Assembly (NCBI GenBank): GCA_030682795.1
Contig: JAUXNJ010000026.1
Location: 1 to 64,000 of the forward strand
From: Sphingobacteriaceae bacterium
GTDB lineage: Bacteria; Bacteroidota; Bacteroidia; UBA7662
Reading direction: 5' to 3'
DNA: 64,000 nt
Numbering within the stretch: the first letter of the stretch is position 1; each line of letters begins with the position of its first letter. The position numbers and the translations under genes were made by a program. Below the pieces are notes generated by a model that was not told the origin of the DNA, searched no databases, and was given only the letters and a program-made list of their open reading frames with translations. This document shows, piece after piece, positions 1-7,132 of the stretch.

Positions 1-648
1 CCCTAAAGAAGGGTTGTAAATACCATCGGCATCTACGTCTACAAAGGGTGCCATTTTAGGGTCCTGACCAAGGGTTACATCACCCTGCCAAGGCCATTTG
101 CGAATGGCATCTGGAATTACATAGGTAGGGTCCGAAGCAGCAATCGCATTGATGTGCGTTTGAATCTGACTGCGTTCTACTTTCCAGTGTGTATCCCATC
201 TACGGCACTCATCACGGGTAATGTTCGCTGAATCTATGGTAAGCGGTCCAGCCCACCAGCCAATACCCAATGTGCTTGCCTGCCGATAAGTTTGAACGGC
301 TACTCGCAAGGAACTGTTTTGAAAACCACCAATCCAAATCGAACCCGCGAATAACGAGTGTTTTTTAGGCAAGGTTATGTCATCGAGCTTTGGTATCTCG
401 TAGCGCGGAGTAAAGCTACCTCCTTGGTCCCACCACATATCATTGGCACGCAAGATTAACGCGCGCACATTGTTGATATCTAGACTAATACGCGCACCAG
501 GCGGCGTACAATCTGAGGCCACACGTGCAATAAATTGTCTGTTGAGTTGCTCTATTCGTGGCTGAACTGCCAAATCCTCACGGGCAATGGCGCTATTCAA
601 ACCAGCCAAGGTAAGTATCCCTACCCATGCCCATAATTTGCTACTCAT
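1..648 (-). CDS. T9SS-type large surface protein, N-terminal part (runs off left edge)
   Basis: Reading the minus strand from the ATG at 646-648 gives 216 uninterrupted codons to the window edge, so only the N-terminus is present. Residues 1-22 form a signal peptide (hydrophobic core ILTLAGL, A-x-A-like cut). Further on are MWWDQGG (residues 71-77), SIWIGG (103-108) and a VAVQTYRQ stretch, and the visible part ends in a DVDADGIYNPSLG calcium-loop-like segment. This layout recurs at the start of very large Bacteroidota surface proteins that end in a T9SS sorting domain; that family link is from memory, and the C-terminus that would prove it is outside. If the tRNA-Arg structure at 1201-3346 marks nested islands, this gene could be cargo of the outer one. 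Exported surface location is likely; the molecular function is unknown. Confidence 0.75.
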   Translation of the reverse strand, partial: MSSKLWAWVGILTLAGLNSAIAREDLAVQPRIEQLNRQFIARVASDCTPPGARISLDINNVRALILRANDMWWDQGGSFTPRYEIPKLDDITLPKKHSLFAGSIWIGGFQNSSLRVAVQTYRQASTLGIGWWAGPLTIDSANITRDECRRWDTHWKVERSQIQTHINAIAASDPTYVIPDAIRKWPWQGDVTLGQDPKMAPFVDVDADGIYNPSLG

Positions 649-1200
649 TATTCATCCTTTCGTTTTTTGTCTTCTTAAAAATTAAACCTCACACTTAAAG
701 GGGGCTTATTAATGGTTTGCTCAAAAAAGTCTACCAATGGTTTTGATACTTTTCGGCCTCATTTAGTTTTAAGCTGCCTCATAACTTGCTTGCGGCAGCG
801 CTAAATATACTAACATTTAATCTCAGTCCTTCAACGACCCTGATTTACTAGCGCCCTACAAATTCGGCGTCAACAAGCATGCATTGTGATTTGGCCATAA
901 GAGGTTCTGGCTACCAAAAGTAGTCCGAGGCTAACTAGGAGGTGTTTCATGGTTTTCATTTTCTAAAAGCTTATGGTATGCTACTCAATGACAAATACGC
1001 TTCCTATTTATTTTAAGAACCCTTAGCGTCATACTTACTTGATTAAAATGGGGTCAGTTTAAATTTCCAATACTCGTATACTGCCACTCAAACCCGTAGC
1101 AACACCCTCCCCCAAAGGAACTCAAACCCCGGCCCAAAAAACGGCATTTGCATACTAGTGTAACCGTCCTTTTACCCTCCCAACTGCACATTTCACTGCA
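649..1200. other. Gene-poor stretch beside the tRNA-Arg integration site
   Basis: Apart from the signal-peptide relic at 870-959, no credible gene is seen. The right end carries two copies of a 12-bp-period motif beginning ACTGCACA (1183 and 1195) directly against the 117-bp repeat. A TACTTTTG box on the minus strand lies at 915-922, but it is about 270 bp upstream of the gene at 648 and cannot be assigned with confidence. Confidence 0.5.
870..959 (-). pseudogene. Signal-peptide-only relic of a secreted protein gene
   Basis: From the ATG at 957-959 (or the in-frame ATG at 948-950) the minus strand encodes a clean export signal, MKHLLVSLGLLLVARTSYGQ, followed by six residues and a TGA at 870-872. 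A signal peptide with no mature protein suggests the 5' remnant of a gene whose body was deleted or frameshifted. No continuing frame of any length was found downstream towards 650. It could instead be a chance open frame, so confidence is modest. Confidence 0.35.
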
Positions 1201-1521
1201 CACTACCAAAAACAAAGGGCATTCTCATCGCTGAAAATACCCCTTAACTATATGATTTACAATTATTTGTAGCCCCGAGCAGAATCGAACTGCTATCTAA
1301 AGTTTAGGAAACTTCTAGACGAATGTAAAGTGTTAACTTGTTGATTATTTATATTTTATCTATACAATTTTATCATATTTATGTAGCAATTTGACCATTT
1401 ACTGCCCACTTTACTGCCCACTTTGAGGGTAGTTTTTTTTATAATACGCTCATTATTAATTGCTTAGAATCCCTAAATTTACAAATACCCTGTCGTTTCG
1501 GCGGCATCAAAAGTGTGCAGT
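1183..1521. repeat. Short 12-bp-period repeats around the left core copy (candidate integrase arm sites)
   Basis: A motif of the form ACTGC[A/C]CA repeats with a 12-bp period on both sides of the left tRNA fragment: at 1183 and 1195 on the left, and at 1401 and 1413 (ACTGCCCACTTT twice) on the right. An inverted ACTGCACAC lies at 1513-1521. Tyrosine integrases bind short direct repeats flanking their core site, so arm-core-arm is the natural reading. No integrase gene is in the window, and the assignment is inference from the pattern. Confidence 0.5.
1201..1317. repeat. Left copy of 117-bp direct repeat containing the 3' 48 nt of tRNA-Arg (att-like)
   Basis: Identical at every base to 3206-3322. 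Positions 1270-1317 match the tRNA-Arg(CCU) gene from its 3' end through the anticodon loop and then diverge, so this copy is a truncated tRNA that cannot be functional. Loss of identity inside the anticodon stem is where tyrosine recombinases typically cross over in tRNA genes. The identity also runs 69 bp beyond the tRNA 3' end, longer than most att duplications, and implies a recent event. Confidence 0.8.
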
Positions 1522-1543
1522 AAAGGATGTTGACTATTGGATT

Positions 1544-2866
1544 TTACAAGCCGAGGGTATAGATATTGGATGCTGCATACAAAGGAAGCACCTTGACCTT
1601 GCCATATTCGGCAAAGTTTTCTAAAGATAGCCTTACTCCATATCTCGATTTCTTTTCATCCATAAACAAATACATACTCTGCATCGCTCCTTTTGTGCCC
1701 GCTTTTACTTCTACAGGAAATATACACTCTTGATTTTGAATTACGTAGTCCACTTCAGCTTGACTATTCTTTGCTTCGCGATGCCAGTAATACAATGCAG
1801 TTCTTTCGTAAGCATCATTGGATTTAAGCAACTCTAATCCAACAAACAACTCAGCGATATTTCCCTTATTAATGACTTCAATATCGTCTTTCAACAAAAG
1901 TGAAGCTACATCAAGCCCCAAAATCCTTTGGTAAATTCCAGTGTCAAAAATGAGTAATTTAATTTTCTTAGGATTTGCTTCTGCTCCTAAAGGAATCCCG
2001 TTACTTGAAGAATGCGTTACACGATATACCAAGCCTGCCATTTCTAATAAATCAATCACTTGTTTGATTACTGGGTTAGTCAATGAAGTTAAATCGTTGG
2101 AGTACTTAAACTTAGTCCCAACCTGCTTTACAATACTTTCAAAAACAGATAAAATGTTCGTTGGAGGTATTTGTCTTTTGTATTTCACAAAATCCGCTTG
2201 TATGGCAATAATTAAATCATCTAAAATTCGCTGAACTTCCAATAAATCACCCTTGGCTACATAAGTTTGAACGGCCTGAGGCATTCCCCCGATAATCAAA
2301 AACTTCTTAAAATACACTTTTAGCTTTTCGTGAAATATAGGATTTATTGGTCTCTCGGGATTTGATTGCTGCATCATACTCGCCAAGGGCTTTTCATTCA
2401 AAGCGCCCAAAAATTCAATAAAAGAGAATGGGTACATAAACACAGATCGAACCCTTCCTACTCCAAAGGAAGGAAGTTCCGATAATGCGAATTCTAACAA
2501 AGAACCTGCAGCAATGACATGTAGATTTGGTTTTTTTTCATAAAAATAACGCAGCTTAGAGATTGCAGGTAAACTTGCTTGTATTTCGTCGAGAAAAACC
2601 AAGGTCCTCCCTTCAATTATCTCAGTTTGGGTTATAATTGCTAATTGCTCAACTAAATCATTAATATCTGAGGTATTGGCAAACAAACTTTGGTATTCCG
2701 GTTGCTCCTCAAAATTTATTTCAATAAAATAGTCGAACTGTTTCGACAAATTTCTTACTGCTGTTGATTTTCCAACTTGTCGCGCTCCTCGGATGAGCAA
2801 AGGCTTTCTTGATGACGACCTCTGCCAGGCAAGCAATACATCGTCGATTTTTCTTTGTATATACAT
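1544..2866 (-). CDS. AAA ATPase with C-terminal DUF4143 nuclease-like domain
   Basis: A 440-residue protein of the AAA_14/DUF4143 family, whose cellular role is not established. Walker A is GARQVGKST (27-35) and Walker B TLVFLDEIQ (88-96); a winged-helix-like middle part follows; the C-terminus has EVDYV then FPVEVKAG (371-390), the D...E-x-K pattern of the PD-(D/E)xK fold. Length fits the family. It is the only large gene in the tRNA-Arg cassette. Upstream on the minus strand are a TATTTTTG box (2899-2906), giving a leader of roughly 27 nt, and two 24-bp near-identical repeats (2935-2991). These ATPases are common, variable accessory genes in Bacteroidota and archaea; a defence or element-maintenance role is speculation. 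Confidence 0.9.
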   Translation of the reverse strand: MYIQRKIDDVLLAWQRSSSRKPLLIRGARQVGKSTAVRNLSKQFDYFIEINFEEQPEYQSLFANTSDINDLVEQLAIITQTEIIEGRTLVFLDEIQASLPAISKLRYFYEKKPNLHVIAAGSLLEFALSELPSFGVGRVRSVFMYPFSFIEFLGALNEKPLASMMQQSNPERPINPIFHEKLKVYFKKFLIIGGMPQAVQTYVAKGDLLEVQRILDDLIIAIQADFVKYKRQIPPTNILSVFESIVKQVGTKFKYSNDLTSLTNPVIKQVIDLLEMAGLVYRVTHSSSNGIPLGAEANPKKIKLLIFDTGIYQRILGLDVASLLLKDDIEVINKGNIAELFVGLELLKSNDAYERTALYYWHREAKNSQAEVDYVIQNQECIFPVEVKAGTKGAMQSMYLFMDEKKSRYGVRLSLENFAEYGKVKVLPLYAASNIYTLGL

Positions 2867-2934
2867 TTTTTACTCTACAATTGAATGCAGTGACGTGACA
2901 AAAATAAAAAATCCAAATCAATAAACGGGTAAAA

Positions 2935-2991
2935 TTTACAAAAAACAAGACCAATAAAATTCCTTAATTCACAAAAAACAAGACCAGTAAA
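2935..2991. repeat. Pair of 24-bp direct repeats upstream of the ATPase gene
   Basis: Copies at 2935-2958 and 2968-2991 share CACAAAAAACAAGACCA-like sequence with two mismatches and start 33 bp apart, about three helical turns. They lie 70-125 bp upstream of the ATPase start, on the side where its promoter should be. This could be a regulator-binding site or a leftover of a local duplication. Confidence 0.4.
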
Positions 2992-3110
2992 CCAAAACCA
3001 AAGATTAACCGTGACACATTAGGCAAAAAATCTGCGAAGAGCGGAGATTTTGTAGAATACCTATTGAAGTCGATGAAAAAGCAAAGACGATGACGAAATT
3101 GAACACTTAA

Positions 3111-3239
3111 ATGAGCATTCCGTTTCAAAATGCACCCCCCTCGGGTGAGGTACTCAAAATGCCTGAAAACTCTATTTTAGAACAGTCCGATTTTTTGGGG
3201 GAGGTCACTACCAAAAACAAAGGGCATTCTCATCGCTGA
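3111..3239 (+). CDS. Possible 42-aa small protein crossing the right repeat boundary
   Basis: ATG at 3111, TGA at 3237-3239; contains MPENSILEQSDFLGEV and its last ten codons are encoded by the 117-bp repeat. The composition is not extreme, but there is no recognisable promoter or family. It may be a chance frame or the truncated end of a gene cut by integration. Confidence 0.2.
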   Translation: MSIPFQNAPPSGEVLKMPENSILEQSDFLGEVTTKNKGHSHR

Positions 3240-3322
3240 AAATACCCCTTAACTATATGATTTACAATTATTTGTAGCCCCGAGCAGAATCGAACTGCTA
3301 TCTAAAGTTTAGGAAACTTCTA
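3206..3322. repeat. Right copy of 117-bp direct repeat, overlapping intact tRNA-Arg (att-like)
   Basis: Perfect partner of 1201-1317, offset 2005 bp. Here the tRNA continues to its full 5' end at 3346, so this copy restores a working tRNA-Arg, as expected at the tRNA side of an integrated element. Confidence 0.8.
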
Positions 3323-3346
3323 TTCTATCCGTTGAACTACGGGGCC
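3275..3346 (-). tRNA. tRNA-Arg(CCU)
   Basis: A 72-nt cloverleaf on the minus strand: acceptor GGCCCCG/CGGGGCT with a G-U first pair, D-stem GTTC/GAAT, anticodon stem GAAGT/ACTTT with loop TTCCTAA (anticodon CCT, reads AGG), T-arm AGCAG-TTCGATT-CTGCT, discriminator A, no encoded CCA. It is the intact tRNA at the border of the integrated segment; the truncated copy at 1270-1317 lacks the 5' 24 nt. Confidence 0.93.
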
Positions 3347-3539
3347 AAATGATTTGCAAAATAAGCTAAAAAGCAGGCCATTTTCAAGCACTGCTTTTCA
3401 TTGTATGCAGCTGGGGGCCTTTTCAGCTTCACCATAGCAAACGAACGACTGCGTAGCATTACAACGTCTCCAACAAACGCCCCTCCTCTTTTCTGCTAAG
3501 CACTTGAACTCCAAAGCCAAACATGCTTGTCAAAAAAAA

Positions 3540-3562
3540 TTATTAAGAATTAATCTAAATAA
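3540..3562 (+). promoter_or_regulatory. Palindromic operator upstream of the iron-type operon (Fur-like candidate)
   Basis: A 23-bp AT-rich palindrome, starting TTATTAAGAA and ending TCTAAATAA, with 9 of 11 arm pairs matching. It sits where the -33 element of the 3577-3584 promoter would be, so bound protein would block transcription. The form resembles AT-rich Fur boxes I associate with Bacteroidota iron genes. The regulator is inferred from gene content, not shown. Confidence 0.5.
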
Positions 3563-3576
3563 AGATAAGGGTCGTT

Positions 3577-3584
3577 TATCTTTG
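3577..3584 (+). promoter_or_regulatory. Bacteroidota -7 element TATCTTTG for the DUF4856 operon
   Basis: A perfect TAnnTTTG box 24 nt before the ATG at 3609, placing the transcription start near 3590 with a leader of under 20 nt. No TTTG is found at the usual -33 spacing; that position is taken by the palindrome at 3540-3562. The box also shows that an earlier in-frame ATG at 3504 lies upstream of the transcript. Confidence 0.6.
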
Positions 3585-3608
3585 CCTCCACATTCAAACA
3601 TCTATCAA

Positions 3609-4730
3609 ATGCAAAAACATATTCTCCTGTTCGTTATCGCCGCTTTATCGCTGGTGACTTGTAAAAAAGAAGAGACCCCCAATCCATCCCTCAACATCCC
3701 CAGCAGCTACAACGACAGCAATTTTAGCACTGATGCCGCTGGTTCACTTGCCCTGCGCAGCCAGCTCAATGCCCTGGTAAACGAGGCCAAAAGAGGCCGC
3801 AATACCGCTAATACCGTAGAAGCCGCTACCCTCACTTCCTTGTATACAGCCGCTAGTCCTTCGGTACAAAGTGCCACACTTGCCTATTTCAACGGCCTGC
3901 TCAGTGGTTCCAATGGTTGGTTAGCCGAATTGGCGAAAGCCAGTGGAACTACCTATACCCCTGGCATTCCCACCGGTGAAGGCGGCGTATACGGCGGTTA
4001 TTTATTCGATGAAAACGGTCTCGAAATTGAGCAACTGATCGAAAAAGGACTTTTTGGCGCCATGAACTACTACCAAGCACAGCAGCTTTTACGCACACCA
4101 AATGCGGCCAATCTCAACAAAGCCTTGGCCTTGTATGGTGCGCACCCCAGCTTTCCCAATACGCCAACGGCTTCTAAAGCAGAGCATCCTGATGCGCACA
4201 TGGCCAATTACGCCGCCCGTCGGTCCGATAGCAGCAATGTCAACAGTTTGTACAACCAAATCAAAATCGCCTTCATTACCGCACAGGCGGCCATGGAGCA
4301 GGGCGCCGACTTTAACGCCGAGCGCGACGCAGCCCTGGCCAACATTCGCTTGAATTGGGAGAAGGTGAATGCCGCTACCATCATCAATTATTGTCATAGC
4401 GTTATTGGCACCATGAGCGGCACTGCCCCTACCGATGCCCAAAAAGCCAACGCACTGCATGCCTATGGAGAAGCAGTGGGCTTTATGCATGGATGGCGCA
4501 ATCTGCCGGCTGACAGCAAGCGCATTACCGATACCCAAATCGACGAAGTGCTGGCTTTGTTAAGGGCTGAATCGGGACAAACACCTGTTTCATACGTATT
4601 CATCACCGAACCCGTAGCCAATTTGCCGCGTTTGCAGCAGGTAATTAGTCGCTTGCAACAGATTTACGGCTTCAGCAATGCCGAAGTGGAAGCCTTCCGC
4701 AACAACTGGGTGAACATTCAAAGTCGATAA
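3609..4730 (+). CDS. DUF4856 lipoprotein of an iron-type uptake operon
   Basis: A 373-residue protein with a lipoprotein signal (lipobox LVTC, Cys18), then the Ser/Asn-rich start and long helical body of DUF4856, a Bacteroidota family that accompanies imelysins. The start was set at 3609 rather than the in-frame ATG at 3504, because the signal peptide begins at 3609 and the promoter lies between. It is first of four genes; the next starts 3 bp after its stop. Likely anchored in the outer membrane, exposed to periplasm or surface. Its helical architecture and neighbours suggest a part in iron or iron-chelate capture, which is inference; no binding residues can be assigned. Confidence 0.85.
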   Translation: MQKHILLFVIAALSLVTCKKEETPNPSLNIPSSYNDSNFSTDAAGSLALRSQLNALVNEAKRGRNTANTVEAATLTSLYTAASPSVQSATLAYFNGLLSGSNGWLAELAKASGTTYTPGIPTGEGGVYGGYLFDENGLEIEQLIEKGLFGAMNYYQAQQLLRTPNAANLNKALALYGAHPSFPNTPTASKAEHPDAHMANYAARRSDSSNVNSLYNQIKIAFITAQAAMEQGADFNAERDAALANIRLNWEKVNAATIINYCHSVIGTMSGTAPTDAQKANALHAYGEAVGFMHGWRNLPADSKRITDTQIDEVLALLRAESGQTPVSYVFITEPVANLPRLQQVISRLQQIYGFSNAEVEAFRNNWVNIQSR

Positions 4731-4733
4731 GCC

Positions 4734-5804
4734 GTGCAGCGACTGCTTCTACTGAGTTTGCTGCTGGTGGCGCTGGTGGGCTGCAAGGACGAGCCATCGG
4801 GCCCCTCTGGTCAGGGCTTCGACCGTGGACAAATGCTGGCCTATTACGCCGATAACCACATCCAACCGGCCTACGACAGCCTGTCGCTGGCCGCACAAGA
4901 ACTCCATAGCAGGTTGCTAGGTCTCGCCACGCAGCCTCAGTCGGGTGAGCTGACTGAGCTGCGCGCGGCCTGGCTAAGCCTCTACTTGCGCTGGCAGTCG
5001 GCCTCGATTTATAACGTTGGTCCTGCCGCCGAGCAAGGTCTGCGCAAGCGCCTGGCCGAGGAACTCGGCACTTTCCCTGTGTCAGAAGCCAAAATTGAGC
5101 AGTACCTCAGCGCCGGCGACACCAGTTTTGCCAATTTCGACCGCGACAGTCGGGGTTTGTTTGCCATCGAATACCTACTTTACAAAGGCACTAGTACCGA
5201 AGTGCTAGCGCGCCTCGCCCAAACGCCTGTTCGCAATTACTTAATGGCCCTCTCCAACCGCTTCAAAAGCGAAAGCCAACGGGTAGCCAATGAATGGCGC
5301 CCCTACCGTGCCGAATTTGTAGGCAGCACTGGCACCAGCGCCGGCAGCTCCACTGTGCAACTGTACAACGAGTTCCTGTTATCGTTCGAAGGCCTCAAAA
5401 ACTTTAAACTCGGCTTGCCTTTGGGCTTGCGCATGGGACAAAATCAGGCCGAGCCGCAAAAGGTGGAGGCCTTGTACAGCGGCGCCAGCTTGGCAGGCAT
5501 CGCTCGGCAATGGCAAGCCCTCGAAGCCTTTTGGCGCGGCAACGGCAGCACCGGCTTCAAAGCCTACCTCCTAGCCAGCGCTGGCGGTAACGAACTCGTA
5601 AACCGCACCGAGCAGCAGTTGCTTGTGATCAACGCACGGCTTGCAGCTTGCGGCACAGGGCGCCTCGACAGTCTGATCACCACCAACCCCCAGCCCGCCA
5701 TCGAGCTCCATACCGAGTTGCAGCGCAACACCCGCTTCTTTAAGAGCGATTTATCGTCGCTCCTCGGCCTCACCATCACTTACTCGAGCGGCGACGGCGA
5801 CTGA
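4734..5804 (+). CDS. Imelysin family lipoprotein (M75-like)
   Basis: A 356-residue protein opening with GTG, a lipoprotein signal (LVGC, Cys17) and two helical imelysin repeats. Imelysins are iron-associated periplasmic or surface proteins once classed as M75 peptidases; a peptidase activity is not supported structurally. The family GxHxxE site appears here as GLFAIE (141-146), so the histidine is replaced by Phe while Glu is kept; some imelysin-like proteins lack this His and may bind another ligand. The stop TGA shares its A with the ATG of the next gene, pointing to translational coupling. GC content is high, like the rest of the operon. Confidence 0.88.
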   Translation: MQRLLLLSLLLVALVGCKDEPSGPSGQGFDRGQMLAYYADNHIQPAYDSLSLAAQELHSRLLGLATQPQSGELTELRAAWLSLYLRWQSASIYNVGPAAEQGLRKRLAEELGTFPVSEAKIEQYLSAGDTSFANFDRDSRGLFAIEYLLYKGTSTEVLARLAQTPVRNYLMALSNRFKSESQRVANEWRPYRAEFVGSTGTSAGSSTVQLYNEFLLSFEGLKNFKLGLPLGLRMGQNQAEPQKVEALYSGASLAGIARQWQALEAFWRGNGSTGFKAYLLASAGGNELVNRTEQQLLVINARLAACGTGRLDSLITTNPQPAIELHTELQRNTRFFKSDLSSLLGLTITYSSGDGD

Positions 5805-7132
5805 TGAACCCCCTCCGCCAGGCATACCGTTCCTTGTGGCAACCCGCCTCTCCAGCCCCGCTTACGACCCTCCGCATCGTAACGGGGCTGGTGATGTTGG
5901 TCGGTAGCCTGCGCTTTTGGTCGCTCGGCTGGATCGAAACCAACCTACTCGCCGCCCAACTGCAGTTTAAATACGCCGGTTTCGAGTGGGTGCAAATGCC
6001 CGAACCCGCCTGGCTGCTGTATGCTGTTTTTGGCGCCATGGTGCTGGCTTCGCTGGGCGTGATGCTCGGCTACCGCTACCGCCTTTCGGCCTGGTTGCTG
6101 TGGGGAAGCTTCACCTATGTGGAGCTGCTCGACCTCACTTGGTACCTCAACCACTACTATTTCATCAGTCTGCTGCTGCTCCTACTCGCCCTGCTCCCCG
6201 CCCACCGGCATCTGAGTTTAGATGTGCGCCTCGGCAGGGTACAGCCCTTCAGCTCCTTGCCCGGCTGGATGGTGGCCCTGCCCCGCTGGCAGATGGGCAT
6301 TTTGTACGTTTATGCGGGAATGGCCAAAATTCAGTCCGACTGGCTGCTCGAAGCCATGCCCATGCGGTTGTGGTTGCCGGCGCACAGCTCGGAGCCGCTT
6401 CTGGGACCGCTTTTCGCTTGGACCTACACCCCCTGGTTGTTCAGCTGGGCGGGCATGCTGTACGATTGTACGATTCCCTTTTGGCTCAGCTGGCGCAAAT
6501 CACGCCCTTGGGCTTACCTCACCGTGATTGTTTTTCACGGATTAACCGGCTGGCTTTTCCAAATCGGCATGTTTCCCGTGGTGATGATTGCCATCACCTT
6601 GGTGTTTTTCGACGCCAACACCCACCTCCACTGGCAAAAACGCTTTTTTGGAAGCTGGGCGGCAGTGCAGGGAGCTGCTTTTCGCGTTGCCCGGCCTTGG
6701 GTGCTGCTCACCGGCTTGTACCTGGCCTTTCAGTTGCTGTTTCCTTGGAGATTTGTACTGTACCCAGGTGATTTCTTTTGGACCGAAGCTGGCTACCGTT
6801 TTGGTTGGCGGGTAATGTTGATGGAGAAGGCGGGAACAGCCACTTTTTACGTAACCCGAGCCGATAATGAGCGAGAAGGACTGGTGGACAATGCCGAATT
6901 CCTCCTTCCCCACCAAGAAAAGCAGATGGCTATGCAGCCCGATTTGATCGTGCAATATGCCCACTGGCTAAAACAGCATTACGAAAAACAAGGCGTTCCC
7001 GTGGCCAAAGTACGGGCCGAGGTGTACGTGACCCTGCAAGGAAAGCCCAGCAGCCTCTATTTCGATCCGCAACTCAATTTGCTCGAACTTAATCCTCGTA
7101 CCTATCCCCATTGGCTATATCCCGCCCCATGA
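5804..7132 (+). CDS. HTTM domain membrane protein (vitamin K carboxylase-like)
   Basis: A 442-residue polytopic inner-membrane protein. Hydrophobic helices are visible at about 25-40, 65-85, 90-110, 115-135, 160-175, 200-225, 235-265 and 295-315, followed by a soluble C-terminal part with LLPHQEKQMAMQP near 365-377. The family, HTTM (horizontally transferred transmembrane), is homologous to vitamin K-dependent gamma-glutamyl carboxylase, but bacterial substrates are mostly unknown. It is wedged between imelysin and the TonB receptor with overlaps at both ends (1 nt before, 4 nt after), so it is part of the same uptake unit. A role in modifying or passing on the imported ligand is speculation. 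Confidence 0.85.
   Translation: MNPLRQAYRSLWQPASPAPLTTLRIVTGLVMLVGSLRFWSLGWIETNLLAAQLQFKYAGFEWVQMPEPAWLLYAVFGAMVLASLGVMLGYRYRLSAWLLWGSFTYVELLDLTWYLNHYYFISLLLLLLALLPAHRHLSLDVRLGRVQPFSSLPGWMVALPRWQMGILYVYAGMAKIQSDWLLEAMPMRLWLPAHSSEPLLGPLFAWTYTPWLFSWAGMLYDCTIPFWLSWRKSRPWAYLTVIVFHGLTGWLFQIGMFPVVMIAITLVFFDANTHLHWQKRFFGSWAAVQGAAFRVARPWVLLTGLYLAFQLLFPWRFVLYPGDFFWTEAGYRFGWRVMLMEKAGTATFYVTRADNEREGLVDNAEFLLPHQEKQMAMQPDLIVQYAHWLKQHYEKQGVPVAKVRAEVYVTLQGKPSSLYFDPQLNLLELNPRTYPHWLYPAP

Larger units (their letters stand above)
2867..3274. other. Gene-poor right part of the cassette
   Basis: Holds the probable ATPase promoter, two 24-bp direct repeats (2935-2958 and 2968-2991, two mismatches), a hairpin with AAAATCT/AGATTTT arms at 3027-3051 that could act as a terminator, a 42-codon open frame at 3111-3239, and the first part of the right 117-bp repeat. 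Nothing else is recognisable. Confidence 0.5.
1201..3322. mobile_element. ~2-kb tRNA-Arg-associated integrated cassette, no integrase seen
   Basis: The segment lies between a perfect 117-bp direct repeat, one copy within an intact tRNA-Arg(CCU) and the other a 3' fragment of it. The interior is visibly more AT-rich than the core genes to the right and holds one large gene, the DUF4143 ATPase at 1544-2866. No integrase, excisionase or transposase is readable, so it is either a non-autonomous cassette, a deletion derivative, or the product of recombination between stacked islands. The presence of possible arm repeats on both sides of the left copy favours stacked elements at one tRNA locus. Confidence 0.6.

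Noticed and set aside
1270-1317. Second tRNA-Arg gene
   Set aside because: It lacks the 5' 24 nt (acceptor and D-arm), so it is only the duplicated 3' end.
3504-3608. Upstream start for the DUF4856 gene at 3504
   Set aside because: The promoter box and operator lie inside this extension and the lipoprotein signal begins at 3609.
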